NCBI RefSeq assembly: GCF_001039355.2
Contig: NW_019773626.1
Span: 457,494 to 521,493, forward strand
Length of the DNA stretch: 64,000 nucleotides
Direction: 5' to 3'
Origin: Lingula anatina
Taxonomy: Eukaryota; Brachiopoda; Lingulata; Lingulida; Lingulidae
Below, piece by piece: positions 11,731 through 24,628 of the stretch. Position 1 is the first letter of the stretch; every line of letters begins with the position of its first letter. The notes beneath the pieces are model-generated. The model had not been told where the DNA came from, did not search any database, and saw only the letters and a list, made by a program, of their open reading frames with translations. The position numbers and the translations under genes were made by a program.

Positions 11731-14700
11731 CGTTCTGCCCCGCTTCCCTGGCGAAAAGTGTCGAAATTGTTTTGCGAGAAGCGTTTTCTATTTATTCGGC
11801 CCATTTAACATTGACCTTTTAAATGGCCGGGTAAGGTTAGAATTAACACTTCATAACGTTTGGCGTAACCAGCTGTCACAAAAATTTGCACGGTATAAAT
11901 TAATTTGACAAGGCCTCTTGCAGTTGAAAGAAAACCCTTGAAGTGAAAAAAAAATATTTTGCGTCATTCAAAAATAATGACCAACCGGACTGTGATGTTC
12001 ATTTTTGTGGGAAACCAGAAAATTTCTAGAAAAAATGGGAGAAATTTTGCAAAAAAAAAGTATATATATTTATTCAGTTAAGAGAAAACTAAAACTGTTC
12101 TACCGCTATAGTAACTGATACGTTGGGGCAATCATGTGCCTCGTTTTTGATCAAAGTTGATGAAGCACATTTAGCAAATATGAACTAATATTACATGAAG
12201 TTTACTTAAATTTCACATTATGTATTGCTGAAATATGAATATAGATTTCGTTATCTGTTTGCATTTAGAAGCTTTCAGCATTGCAATGTTGATGTATCTG
12301 GCTTCTTTTCTACTTTTCCATTTGATCTCTCTCTCTCTCTCGCTCATTCCTTTTCCTTCTACCGCTACTGCTGCTAACGTTATTTGACTCAGACCCTGGG
12401 GGAGCATGGTTACGGATGACATCTCTTATTAAAGCTCGCCTCATTCAGCGGTCCAAGAAGTGCACCTCTGGAAGCATTTATGGGCCTTTGATACAAGGAT
12501 CGGGACGCCTTGACTAGGGCCAGCTAAGAAGTTGCGGTTACCAAGTTGCAGGAACACGTTCCAGTTGCTGCCAATATTTCACCTCTGCATTGCCGCTTTA
12601 TCAGTGTTTGCTCTCTCACACTCTGGGGGTAACGGCCCTGGCGAGGAAAATGTTTGAAACATATAATTTTAAATTCCGGCATTAAAAAAAATTCGGTTAA
12701 GTCAAGTGAGTGAACGGTGTCCAGGAATTAAAAAAGGAAGGCAAGGGCAGTGCTCACCTCCATTTGTTCTCTAGGCGCCACTCCCTGATAAATTAAAAAG
12801 GTATAATAATAAAAATAGGTCCATTGGAAAACATAATTAAGTTCAAATATCATAGTAAACAAGGCAGTTTTACCAAGTCATGCAGTGCTGGTGGTAACAA
12901 AAAAATGTTGTAACTTCAGATAGTTTTTTATTTAATGTTCAAATTTGATATTAACACAGTCATTTTCCGTTAATTTTAATGCAAAAAGGTCTCCACTCTC
13001 GCCAGGAGACAGTCACACACGTCGTTTTATCAGAGAGAGGGTTGTGGGCGGTTCAGCTACTAGGTACAGATCTTATAATAACTTATAATAACTTGTAACT
13101 AACTTGGGACACAAGCGAGCCATGCGTGTTTCAGGGAAAGGGGGGAGGCTGGGTAGTGGGATTAATGTTTTTTTCGTGTCTATTTACATCGTTAACTAAG
13201 CAAGTACACTAGTTATAGATTGAATTGAATTAAAAATAGGAAATTAAAATATATGGAGACCATTAAAATGTGCCGTGATAAGATGAGCTTTCTACGGAGA
13301 AAAACAAGAAATGCAATATAAAAAATACATAATTAACAAATGGCCACTATCAGCCACCAATTATAAATAGTTATATATCCTGATCTCACTGAACCATGTG
13401 GTAGTATCTTTGAAATATGCCATATAGAAAATCAAACCATGAAGTGACAATGTTCAGGCGATGTACAGGTAAGATCATTGTCCTTTCCATTTAACGCGCA
13501 ATAAGAAAAAGTAATTGCCACTTCCCTGTAACCCAGAGCCTTTTTATAGGTGGAATAAAACTGTAGAGGCAGGCTCTTTGTCTCCCTAAGCCATCTGCAA
13601 CTAGGTTCTTCATGCAGGTTCTCTGAAACGAACCCGATTGACCCGAGTGTGTTGTGGATCTATAGCCGCAAGTCCACATTTCTTTTGCTAGCTGTTGGGT
13701 GATATTTCATCTGAAGAAACATAAATCAAGCTTGGTTGACGAAGAGGCAGCTGATCTATTCGTTGAAGGCATGACACCATCCAAAATATGCAGCTACTGT
13801 GTCATTAACGTGAAAGTGGCACACGTCCGCTGTTAAAAAATGAAAAAAATTAATCTCAAAGTCGTGTTCAGCATCGTGATGAAAAATAAAAAGATAAAAA
13901 AGTGGGTGTGTCGGGGGGCGGGGTAGCATTTGGAACTTTATTGTTAAAAATAAATGTCAAATTGCTGGAAAGTATGCGCTTTTACAGTTCAAAACTAGGT
14001 CTTATCATAGTTTTTAATTAAATCACAGTTACTTTTTTGTTTTGTCAAATATTCATCGGGAAATCAGTTGTCTGTGGTTTGATGAAATAAAAGGAAAAAA
14101 GAAAAACAACAAAAACCTCATTGTACATATTACAAGTCTAATGAATTCCTCCAAGAACAAGGGAATATAATGTTACATATTTAATGCAGGTTTGACGCTT
14201 GACTTTTTGGTGTCCTTTGTCTTCAACCTGGGGGCAGGATAAGATTTGGAAAGCAGGTATTACTCTGTTCCTGTGGGACTATCGTTTGCATTGACAGTAC
14301 TTTGGGATGGTTTGCCTGACATTTGCGTGAATCCACTGTACTGTCTGTCATAAATATCTGACTTCTGGATAACCAGTGGCCAGAGAAGGGAAAGGGGATG
14401 TTCTAGAAAACAAGGTTCCAGCCGTCTAAAAGGTCAGTTTACTTGTCCATTTTTTGTTTGACCATAAACCTTTCATTTCAGCTGTACGCTAAAGGGGTAT
14501 ATACTGTAGGAAGCCAAGATTACCGTCAGTGGGAACCAAACAGGATGTGGACATTTGATATATTCGCTTGCAATGCTTAAGCATTCTTAGTAGCAAAAAT
14601 ATAGAAAGAGATCAAAATTGTCATCAATTACAAGTCCAGAAAAGTTTTTTTCATTATTACATTATGGCTGTATTCTAGCCAAAACAAGTTGCACACACAC

Positions 14701-15017
14701 ATACACACATTAAAAAAAAAAACGCTCACCAACCGCATTTGACATTCAAACTCTTATATTGATATGCGGTGTATTAACTTCATACTTATCCTGTATAAAT
14801 ATACTGTATATTCATGGAAGTCACTTTATTGCTTCATCCAATGTGATATCACATAACCTGACATAGCTACCACTGGTACACAGAAAAGGTGCGAGGGCTA
14901 TTAATTGCACTTAGAAGTAAGCTATAACTGGGCATAAGAATCGAGCTGTATTACGCCGTGAATCCACGTCGCTATTAAATTCATGTTTTCTCTTATTTGT
15001 TGCAATCCTGTTGTCAG

Positions 15018-15147
15018 GAAGACAGATAGACAGACAGATAGACAGGCAGACAAATAGACAGACTGTCAGACAGACGATAGAAGTTCAGACAGACTGACCG
15101 ACAGACAAACAGATAGACAACGGACAGACAAACAGGCAGATATACAG
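15018..15147. repeat. Degenerate GACA/GATA tetranucleotide repeat
   Basis: Repeated CAGACAGATAGA-type units with substitutions, directly visible. Confidence 0.85.
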
Positions 15148-15439
15148 GATGAGACTTTTCGAAAGAAAAATATGATCAAAATAGGTGAATAACTTACAAT
15201 TAACGACACCGAAAGAACACAATTGTTATATCAAATTACAAGGTAAATCAGAAGAAATTACATCTGATGTAATTCCTTGATCAGAAATGAAAAGCATGCA
15301 CAATTACTCTCCGAAGCAAATAAATCTCTTTTGAAACTTATGAATATTAACACTATGCATGTACAAATGTACAGCGTGTGCGTACAAATTAAAACGACCA
15401 ATGGACTGACTGCACATGATAGTTAACGATCTCTGGGTT

Positions 15440-15440
15440 G

Positions 15441-15474
<34 letters not shown>

Positions 15475-15521
15475 GGAGAAAGGGAAATAGAGAGAGAGAG
15501 AGAGAGGAGGGAGAGGGAGAG
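15440..15521. repeat. (GA)n microsatellite, interrupted
   Basis: Two or three GA blocks separated by short GGA-rich spacers. Confidence 0.9.
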
Positions 15522-16198
15522 AGTTGGGAAGGGCGTGCCCAGCGCTTAACCAGCGTTACATGTAAAAAGCCAGCAAAATACCAGCATCCTTGCTGGATTT
15601 TCATCTTAAGAGGATTGTACAAAACAACATTACCAAAACAACCTTTTCTGAGAAATGTTTATCACCAGGTCATTCCCAACGATAAGCTAGGATTTAGGCG
15701 ATTATCTTCACTGCAAATAGCACGATACACCGAACACGGCTACAGCATATCAATAAAATTCGCACTTCACAGAAAAGTATTATTATTGTGACAAATGCTT
15801 ATTGATCAAACAGGAAAATTAAAACGGAATTACGCATTGAGGAATTACGTGTATCATACAATTTAGGTAAGACAGAAGTGATTAGGATAGCAATCACTAT
15901 GATATTACACTGTACTATCACGTAGGCAGGCCATATGTATCAACACCGAGTGCGTAACGAATAACGGGTTTTCTCAGGATGAAAGGATGAACAACAAGAA
16001 GGCTTCTTAAAATGTAGATATGAAAGTGTCCAAGAATAAGAAAGGGAAACCGCATGCTTAAAGATCAAAGACAGCCTGTTGTCTTTTAGGTATTATTATT
16101 ATTTTTTGTATTGGACGCATTTAGAGGACATATGCTGACCTGCGGGAGAAAGGGTTTGATATCTCTCCATTGTAACTCAAACCCACACACGCTCCCCC

Positions 16199-16328
16199 AT
16201 GTGTGTGTGTGTATGTGTGTGTGTGTCCATGTGAGTGTGTGTGTATGTGTGTGTGTGTGTATGTGTGTGTGTGTGTGTGCCCATGTGTGTGTGTGTGTGC
16301 CCGTGTGCCCGTGCGTGTGTGTGTGTGT
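16199..16328. repeat. Compound (GT)n microsatellite
   Basis: GT blocks broken by AT, CC and CCC interruptions across about 130 bases. Confidence 0.9.
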
Positions 16329-19300
16329 GGCTAACCTATTTTGATAAGCGTAGACAGTTATAATAAATGTCAGTTGTAAAAGGATTAGAAACGCGTGTGT
16401 TTGGGGTAGGGGGGGGAAATAAGTTAGAAAGAGTTGTTTCAATAAGATACGTGCTTCGTACATTTGTATACCTGTCGGTACATGTTTGTAACCGAATAGA
16501 CAGTAAATGGCGTTTGTTTGACCGCATTAACTCTTTAATCATTGATAAAGTCAACTGTTTCATTGTGTCGCTTTCCCTTTTTGTATATGTATATTCTTTC
16601 TTTAGTTCGTCACTCTTTCAGGGCTATTGATTTCATTCTAATCCCTTTGTTTGGATATAATGTCATCACTTACGTCTGTTTTCGCCGTCATCGTGCACTT
16701 CCCTCTCGTAAACACAAGAAAAGAAAAAAGTGTTACTTATTATTGACAAAAGTAAATGTACATGTATCGATATGATATATAATTTTAACACAGTTCGAGT
16801 TCAAAAGGCCAATCTCACTGGATAATTTTCGACGTTTGAAGTTTTCTTAATGAATTTTGCAATCTCCACATTTTTGAAGTGTAGAAGTCTGTGATGTATA
16901 CATGCTTGAAAGTCTACATTAACACCAGTGCATATTCATATCAAAGTTGAAGAAAATGTACACTGTTTTCGTTAAATTATTATTGATCATTTATGAATTT
17001 TGATTTCACTACGCCTATATAGTTGTCACCATTCATGTTACTGTCCATTTTACAGCTTTGCTGTCTCGATATATATAATCTTTTTTTTACTATTTTCAAA
17101 GTTATTTCAATGAGCTAATATACCATATTTTATAAATTTTGGAAAATTATCGGTATACCTATGTGAACTTATAGGAACGTGACCCAAATCATGACAAACA
17201 CAATTAACTTAATATCACCTTAATGTAAATGTTTAATAATGGAACCTACACAGAGAAATAAAATCCATCGGATGACCATAAAATGACCATTAATGGTTTT
17301 GATTAAGCACCAGAGAGGGCATAACTGACCGAGCTTCTTCAAGAAGCAATCCAAAGGAGATAAACCTCTTTTTTAACACAGTAACTATATCCCCGGTATA
17401 ATGAAAATTTATCATTTTTTTCAGTGCATCAATCACATAATCACGTCTATACATATAGATAGACCAGTGGCAGGCTATTACCTGAGACAAACGAGAAAAA
17501 ATTCTTAATAGGGGCCATTTACCTCAGGACCATGTCACATATACGAAATGGACGAGGATTCGGATATATTTATCACCCTAGCCTTATTTATTGCCGGACG
17601 AATTCAAAGTATTCCAAGGGATGTTAATCCCTGATGACACCCAAGCGTCATTAATTCTTTAAGCCTCGGCGTTGCATCGAGGTATCAGGGTCAAACAGAA
17701 CCAATTTGTCGAGAGATGTCGAGTATAGCTTTACATTAACCTTAAAGACCAAGCACCATATCCTTTGGCGCTTCACAGATTTTGTGAAAAAAAAAAACGT
17801 TATGACTGTACGGCCGTATTTGTGGTAGACTGCAGAAATTGCTGTCAATTCTTTCAACAGCTGCAGTTTTGAATGCAAGTGGCATGATAGAGAGATCTAA
17901 AGCAGATGTCATTAAAACAGATGTATATCTCTTTCTGAACTACTACCCAGCAATAATGCAACAGGAAGCTAATCGTATTCCTGTTTCTTAAGTCAGTAGC
18001 TGTCTTCAATAGGTCTCGATCAGCTATCCGTTATGATACCTCAAACAGACGACATTTATTTATAGGCCACGCTGAGCGTAACTGACGTCTTTAAAGGTGT
18101 TACTGTCGAGCTCGCACGCAAATTATAGATTCATTTTATTTCGACAAACGTCGATTGTGTCTTCGCCAGAAATGGATGGTCAATTAAGTGAGAAACGGTT
18201 TTGTTAACCATGGATGGACAAATGAGACGGAATGATCAGACGGTGAGCAGAAAGCATGCAATCACCAAAGTGTGAAATAGTTGAACGCGAGATGTGTAAT
18301 GAACCGCTTGTCACCGCCAACGTCTACCATATCTCTCGTCCAGGTGGTCGGGATTATAATTCCTGTTAGTTTATGTGTGGATTGTAGTTAGCCACTTCGT
18401 AACATCTGGGTAGAAAAGTGAACTTGAAGTCGTTGACAATAATAAAGTAAAAATACATTTTAGGAATCATTCTTTGTGCGTGGCAATAAAAGCTGATAGC
18501 ACCTAAATGTAATGTCTGACTTGACTCCATAAGCAACTCGCCATAAACACGTAATTGACTCACATAACAGGAATGGGTGATGAACGTGAGAGAAAACAGC
18601 ACGATGCAGTGAGATTGGAACACAACGGTTACCAAGACTTTTAATTAAATATTAAATGAGTAAAGGAAAAGCTTTTCTACATGCAGGATATTTCAATTAG
18701 ATGTAAAATTGCACTTTTGTGGTTATATCAACGCTTGCCTTAAAAGCAAGGTTCTTAATTTCTAAATGGTTTATGTACATTAAGCCGCATGTGTGTAGTT
18801 CTACTTTAATTAATAATTAAATTTTATCAGCACTATAAGGAGTAACCAGTGTTCAACTCAACAACTAAAATTACGAAGAAGTAAAAAATGCTTTGCCATG
18901 TTTTGCAAATAACCCAAATTGTACACATTGGGCATATAGTTAATGTTATAACCTTATACATGTACAAGACAAAAATGCCCATTAGGAAAGCACTCCTGTT
19001 TACCAACGTTTAAATAATCATCATAAAACCATCTCACTCAGGTTTTAGTAAGCATTGCCGCATGTTGTCTAAACATTTGGTCTCTCTATTTTTCTCGTGT
19101 TTCTAAAACGTGAGTAATGCTCACGTGGGAATAAAATATGCAGATGTCGGACAGAGCAGATAGGCGTTTTATTTTCAGTTAGCGCACCGCGCGCATATTT
19201 AGCATTCAAAGAAAAAACGATACAATAAAGCGTCTCTCAAGCGAGCACGTTTGCGGATTTAGTTACCTGATTATGACGTGATTATATTTCGGAAAAGAGA

Positions 19301-19330
19301 ATGTTCTGTGGATTATCAGAGCTTTGAGCG

Positions 19331-19440
19331 ATATTTAAAAAGGCTCACTGGGCCCCGTACAATCATTTCCACAGACGAAGACCAGCAGAGCACCAGCTAG
19401 TAAATTTTTGTTCTTGAAGAGTTCATCTGCTGTATGACAG
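19331..19440 (+). promoter_or_regulatory. Possible promoter and non-coding 5' exon for the downstream GPCR
   Basis: A TATA-like ATATTTAAAAAGG at about 19331-19343 lies about 30 bases before a purine-rich stretch that ends in a good donor, TGACAG|gtaatg, near 19440. The next recognised gene on this strand is the intronless GPCR frame at 23396, and polypyrimidine-AG acceptors exist shortly before it (for example ttttccaccag near 23155). Many GPCR genes have such upstream non-coding exons. This is inference; no coding content is present. Confidence 0.25.
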
Positions 19441-20371
19441 GTAATGTGAGTGTTTAGTAGCCAAGTTTTGTTTATTTTTACTTGGTAAGAATGGTAGCTC
19501 TTTTGAAAACGCAGGGTTCTGGTCAGTTGGAGTGGGCGGGGGGGGGGGGGGGAGTGATTTCAAAGCAGCGGATTAATTGATGAATGGTAATTGATAATTG
19601 ATAATTGATGAATTGAAAAAATTGACCCTGGGCTATGGTGCGCGTAGAAGAACAGTATGTCAACTCTTCTGGTTGCGCTAAAGAAAAAAAAAAAGAAAAG
19701 AAAAAAGACTTTTCTTTGTCCAACTAATTCGTTATTATCTGAACCTGGACAGAAGCTACACGTGCTACCATGTAAAGCAAATTCTATCGGAAGGAACCAG
19801 TGGGATATTTTTCTCTTTAATAGAATTAGAATTCAAATTTTAAAACGGTAAGTTGACACATATCTTTAGATTTTGTAATTTGTTACGGCATGTTAATACT
19901 GTTTTAGAAACTTTATTTTTTATTAAGTTCTTCGTTGTTTAAAATGAAAAAAAATCTTCTTTTCATGAGATGTGTTATTTTGCATCATATATACTGTGGT
20001 TATATATACATATTATAATTAGCTGTTATTTATTGGAACTATTTCAGTTCTTTTTTCGCCTTACTTCTTTGAAAGCATTTCTTGTCCTTAATTGTGCTTG
20101 AATAGGTATTTGTATTTCATCAAAATTGACATTTGTCGTGTTTGACATTTCTTTCTCGCATTTTGATACCACTAAAGGCCCCCAAAGCGAATATTTGCAT
20201 CAGAATGAACCAGGTATTGAGAAACCAGTTTCACTGAATCTGAAATCAATGAATGAGCCCAAGCTTAAAAAAGAAAATCTTCAAAAACCTTCAAAACAAA
20301 AGAGGATTGGAATCCATACAGATGTACCTAGACAGACCACCATGAACGAACACAAAGGGTTACATGCTTCC

Positions 20372-20383
<12 letters not shown>

Positions 20384-20436
<53 letters not shown>

Positions 20437-20449
20437 CATATTTACACAA

Positions 20450-20487
<38 letters not shown>
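20384..20487. repeat. Compound (TA)n-(CA)n microsatellite
   Basis: About 23 TA units, a short spacer and about 18 CA units. The open frames over it are low-complexity translations. Confidence 0.95.
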
Positions 20488-20491
<4 letters not shown>

Positions 20492-22023
20492 TGTTATTAC
20501 CATTTTCCCGCCCAACAATTATAAGAGGAGGATAGGGGAGAGGACATATCGCTTGAGACAACAAAAAAATCAGATATTGACCTGAATACAACTTGTACTG
20601 GCATAAATGCATAAATTTTGGAGGTCGACATTAAACAATACGGGGGCAGTTACCAAAGCACAATATAAAGGTTCACTCCATAATTTACTTTTCTGTCTGT
20701 TTTTAAATTAATTTGAAAGGAACGTTCCATCCCTATCACATTTGCAAATTTTAAAGTGGAATTCGGACCGGGACTCAATTCCGTCACGTGATGCATTGCT
20801 CTCGTCATCTGGGATCAACTCGATGCCCGCGCCAGTCTCACCCTCTGACAACGATCGGCTTAATTGCCACTCAAGGGCCGTTTTGCTCAACAATTTCCTG
20901 TAAACAGTTGAATGAAGCATCTTAAGTTGTCTTGACGTTTATGCATAAATAATATGCCATTTGAATCGAATTAAGATAATCTCTAGACGGTGGCAAAAGG
21001 TAAAAATCAATAATCAAAGGTTACAGATCGATAAGCGACTGATGGATCAGCTTGCTGATAGCTTGCAAGGCCGACAAATTGAAAAGATTATTTAAAGAAT
21101 AAATATTCCATAGCATTCAAGGAAATAAATTTTGAAAATAAATGGAAACGATAGTACCATGTACCAGCTTGTTTCGCATACCATATATTTAAAGAATTTT
21201 ATGTAGGTATTCTCTATTTCTATTTCTTGTTCAACAGGAAAGAACTGTTTTGCCGCATGGTGTTATTGCATGGCTATATGCATCTATAACCAAGTACCAA
21301 ACATAAACACTATACACTTGACTACATTACTGATGTGGACAAATCTGCGATGTCTTATTTTTCTAATAGCCTTACGTTTCATTTACGAAATGCATTTCAA
21401 TTCCATAAGTGCAAAGCAGTTCACGTAATCCAAATGGTTTTCGTTTGACTCCGATAAAGAGCCCATTATTGTGCCATTACAGTACCAATTCACGGGAAAT
21501 GACATTTGCTGGGTTGGAATTATGAGCAATCAATACCCGCTGGGACAGTGTGTTTGTTTCAAGTGCCTTGGAACACCGCTCTCCTTTCTAAAACTCATTT
21601 CCTACTGTCATCTAAAGATGATTTTTATTTCGTCTCAATCGGCCAAGAAACCAAGATTTTTAGAAAAAAGGAAACATTTTTTGCTGTTTTGATCCCCCCA
21701 AGATTTTAATGTGATATATACTTAGACAAATCACTGATTGTCCGACCGTCTTGATTAAAGACTTATTCATGTTGGAATAGGTGAAGACGGTTACTTGCCC
21801 TTAATGCACTGTAGTTACAAAGCTGGAATGGAACTGCATTTATTGGTTCAAATGCTGACTACAAATTGTAGCTCAACTGCAGCTATTTGTAGTCTCCAAA
21901 AACAAAGCATAAAAAAGCATATACATTTGAAAAACGTTTTAAAATATCTATAAATTCTTAATGCAAGGTACGATGGACCCAAATATAGCAATAAAAATTC
22001 CTAGGAAATTTCAGCCATTTTTG

Positions 22024-22062
22024 TGTGTCTGTGTGTGTGTGTGTGTGGGGGGGGGGGGGGGG
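22024..22062. repeat. (GT)n followed by a G run
   Basis: GT units run directly into about 16 G. Confidence 0.9.
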
Positions 22063-22235
22063 TCGTCTCATGCCCTGGCTATTTTAACGGTATAGTTCCT
22101 ATCCAAACAGTTGGTAAAATAACTACAGGGTACTGATGAACAATCTTTTTGAGCTTTAATTCCTCATTTTTTTACCATCACAAGAAAAATTAATGCCTTA
22201 TCCACAATCCCCCTTACTAGATAGATCAAATCTTA

Positions 22236-22236
22236 A

Positions 22237-22287
<51 letters not shown>
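22236..22287. repeat. (AAAT)n microsatellite
   Basis: About 13 tandem AAAT units. Confidence 0.95.
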
Positions 22288-22288
<1 letters not shown>

Positions 22289-23395
22289 GATAGCGGTTAT
22301 AGATCGTTATTTAGCCAACGGTCTGAATATTGTATGTAATTCGGTGATTAATGGGACAGTGAACACATAGCTGTCCTATGTTATGGTCAAAGGCTCATCG
22401 CGGTACTCGAGAGTAAAGAAAAGAGCAACAACGGTCAAAAGCACATGATGTGCAACGGAGATAAACTGAGATATCCTTTCATGCAATGAAAATTTCCCAC
22501 TAGTTCTAGTTTACATACAGCTAGAGCTCTCCTAATTCAAAGCTTCAGTTGGGCACGTTGGCCGGTTTAATATATGAAAAAAGATGACGATTTAGTTATG
22601 GCGATCTTTTTCACCGTTTAAAAGCAATCGTAATATTTGTATTTTTAAGTGGTGTCTCTTGTCTGTACACAACTGAATACACAGAATATCTGTACTGAAC
22701 CTGAATGGATTTTTAGCCGTTGCTCAAAAGTCTATATTTTCAACGACAATATGGCGTTTAGAATGGAGAGCTACCCCAAACAAAATGTATGTGACACAAT
22801 AAAGTGCAATAACGCGGAAATTAAAGATGTTATTCATTTCCTCAAAGCGACGGAGAAAAGCCGTATTAGATATGTAACACAGTAACAATGGCAGGCGTCC
22901 AAATCAAATATGATAACTTGCAAAACCCTGGCAGTAATTTACCCAGAATTCGTTAATTAATTTAAGAAGGTATACAGTTTGATCTTCGAGACATTTTAAA
23001 GCTGCGTACTTGTATCCAAACACGTTCAGCGTACAAACAAGACATTAGCATCAATCCTTTACAAGGAAATGGCATTCACATTTGCCACATTGTTCCTAAT
23101 GACATGTCAGTCCAAAGTAATTATGACTCAAAGATGTTTTGTATTTTTCCACCAGATCCAATAACCTACTAAGGACAAGGAGCCGAGCGGGCTGATCCTA
23201 TTTAAGATCCAGCACCGCATACTGCAAACATTTTACTGTGAGAAGTTCGGGCTTTAGCTGACTGAGCCAAACGCATTCAGTAAAACATCCTTTCGCACAA
23301 ACCCACGTCAGAACTTGTACGTTTTTCTACATTTGTAGAGAGACTTACAGAAAAAAAACAGTTCGGCGACGACAAGGAAAATCGCAGGCATAATA

Positions 23396-24628
23396 ATGCT
23401 GAACTCTACCGAAGATAGCACAGACCAAGGAGTGTGCAACGCATTTTGGAACGCCACCAACGCCTCCGAAAGAGAACCGGGCAATTTAAACAAGTACATT
23501 TTCATCGTCACAGTTTGCATCACCGGACTGGTGTGCGTCATCGGACTATCGGGGAACATTCTGTCTTTCGTCGTGTTCCTTCGCGAGAAGAAAAAACCGT
23601 CCACATCTCTCATTCTCCAGGCTCTGGCTGTGTCCGATTTTTGTATATTACTGAACACTTTGGTCGAATTTTCCATCCCCTTTATATACCCGTATACTGG
23701 TTATGCCGGCATCTACTTCAGGGCTTTCCAGACTTTTAGTATATATACTTATCCGTTGCATTACATATTCATCACAACGTCAACATGGCTGTTGGTTCTT
23801 CTGAGCATTCACAGATTCATTGCCGTATGTAAACCCATGAGCAAATACAAGTTCGAAATCAAGAACACGAAGGTGCAGGTAATTGGCGTATATTTGTTTG
23901 CAGTGGCCTTCAACGCGCCTAAGTTCTTCGATGTCCAGTGCGTCGGCATCACTTACTGTACAACAACAACGGACGACATGTGTTACAAGACAATCCTCAA
24001 CAATGACCTAGCCTTCAAGCTCAGCTACCGGATCGTCTTGACGAACGTCTTCATGTACATTGCACCCATCACCATAATATCCGTCCTGAATGGGAACCTA
24101 ATTTTGACCCTGAAACGCTCCGGCGAGAATCTGAGTTTTTGGGGCAAACGAAAAGCCGGTCGAGATAGCATCAATGCCATCCTTATTATTGTTGTGGTCA
24201 TTTTCATGATTTGCACCACGCCCATTTTCTTGTCACAAATCATCATGACATTCGGTGAGCATTTTCCAAAATCCGTCATGGAAGGCTACTTGTATTTCCT
24301 ACCGATACTGTTTCTGCTGGTGGCTCTGAACGCTGCAGTGAATTTCTTCGTCTACGCCTTGGTGGGTGTGAGGTTCAGAACCATTCTGCGCGAGCTGTTC
24401 TGCGGACCGCCAACGGGCACCGCTCTGAACCCAAATATCGGCAAAAACATCCGAACCCCCTTCAACCCAAGTCTCAGTCTTGAGAGTCGAAGCAGTGCAT
24501 CGACAGGGCCTTTAATAAAAGATGCTAAGCAAGGCACTGGACCGGACAGTGGACAACCGGCCTCAGATGAGCCGCAGTTAAGTAGCTCTTCCCGGTCAGT
24601 TGCAACCACTGTAAGTTATACACTATAG
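23396..24628 (+). CDS. Class A (rhodopsin-family) GPCR, FMRFamide/neuropeptide-receptor-like
   Basis: A single-exon frame of 410 aa. The extracellular N-terminus carries NST, NAT and NAS glycosylation sequons. Seven hydrophobic helices are visible. Landmarks: GN in helix 1 (N54), LAVSD in helix 2 (D81), the end of helix 3 as SIHRFIAVC (R140), a long basic third loop, P276 in helix 6, and NFFVY in helix 7 (N316-Y320) in place of NPxxY. The 80-residue cytoplasmic tail is Ser/Thr-rich and ends SYTL, which could be a class II PDZ ligand. The pattern fits the lophotrochozoan FMRFamide/orphan peptide receptor group. Odd points: His replaces the acidic residue of the D/E-R-Y motif, helix 6 reads CTTP without the usual tryptophan, and the helix 3 cysteine that normally bonds ECL2 is missing although ECL2 has three cysteines. 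The ligand cannot be named. Confidence 0.9.
   Translation: MLNSTEDSTDQGVCNAFWNATNASEREPGNLNKYIFIVTVCITGLVCVIGLSGNILSFVVFLREKKKPSTSLILQALAVSDFCILLNTLVEFSIPFIYPYTGYAGIYFRAFQTFSIYTYPLHYIFITTSTWLLVLLSIHRFIAVCKPMSKYKFEIKNTKVQVIGVYLFAVAFNAPKFFDVQCVGITYCTTTTDDMCYKTILNNDLAFKLSYRIVLTNVFMYIAPITIISVLNGNLILTLKRSGENLSFWGKRKAGRDSINAILIIVVVIFMICTTPIFLSQIIMTFGEHFPKSVMEGYLYFLPILFLLVALNAAVNFFVYALVGVRFRTILRELFCGPPTGTALNPNIGKNIRTPFNPSLSLESRSSASTGPLIKDAKQGTGPDSGQPASDEPQLSSSSRSVATTVSYTL

Larger units (their letters stand above)
11731..19320. other. Intergenic DNA with several microsatellites
   Basis: No coding exon is recognised. The promoter of the minus-strand ILEI-domain gene must lie at its left edge, but no clear core element is visible. 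Repeats: a GACA/GATA-type tetranucleotide tract about 15018-15147, (GA)n blocks 15440-15521, and a compound (GT)n block about 16199-16328. Open frames near 16.1-16.8 kb are low-complexity translations of these repeats. Confidence 0.5.

Noticed and set aside
13491-13679. 62-codon minus frame in the intergenic region
   Set aside because: No similarity to a known family and no flanking splice sites in consistent phase.
16086-16463. His/Thr-rich 125-codon minus frame
   Set aside because: It is translation of the compound (GT)n microsatellite.
20126-20524. 132-codon frame with a charged N-terminal half
   Set aside because: Its second half is translated (TA)n and (CA)n repeat, and the first half resembles no family.
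22649-22885. 78-codon frame upstream of the GPCR
   Set aside because: No domain or splice link to the receptor; likely chance.
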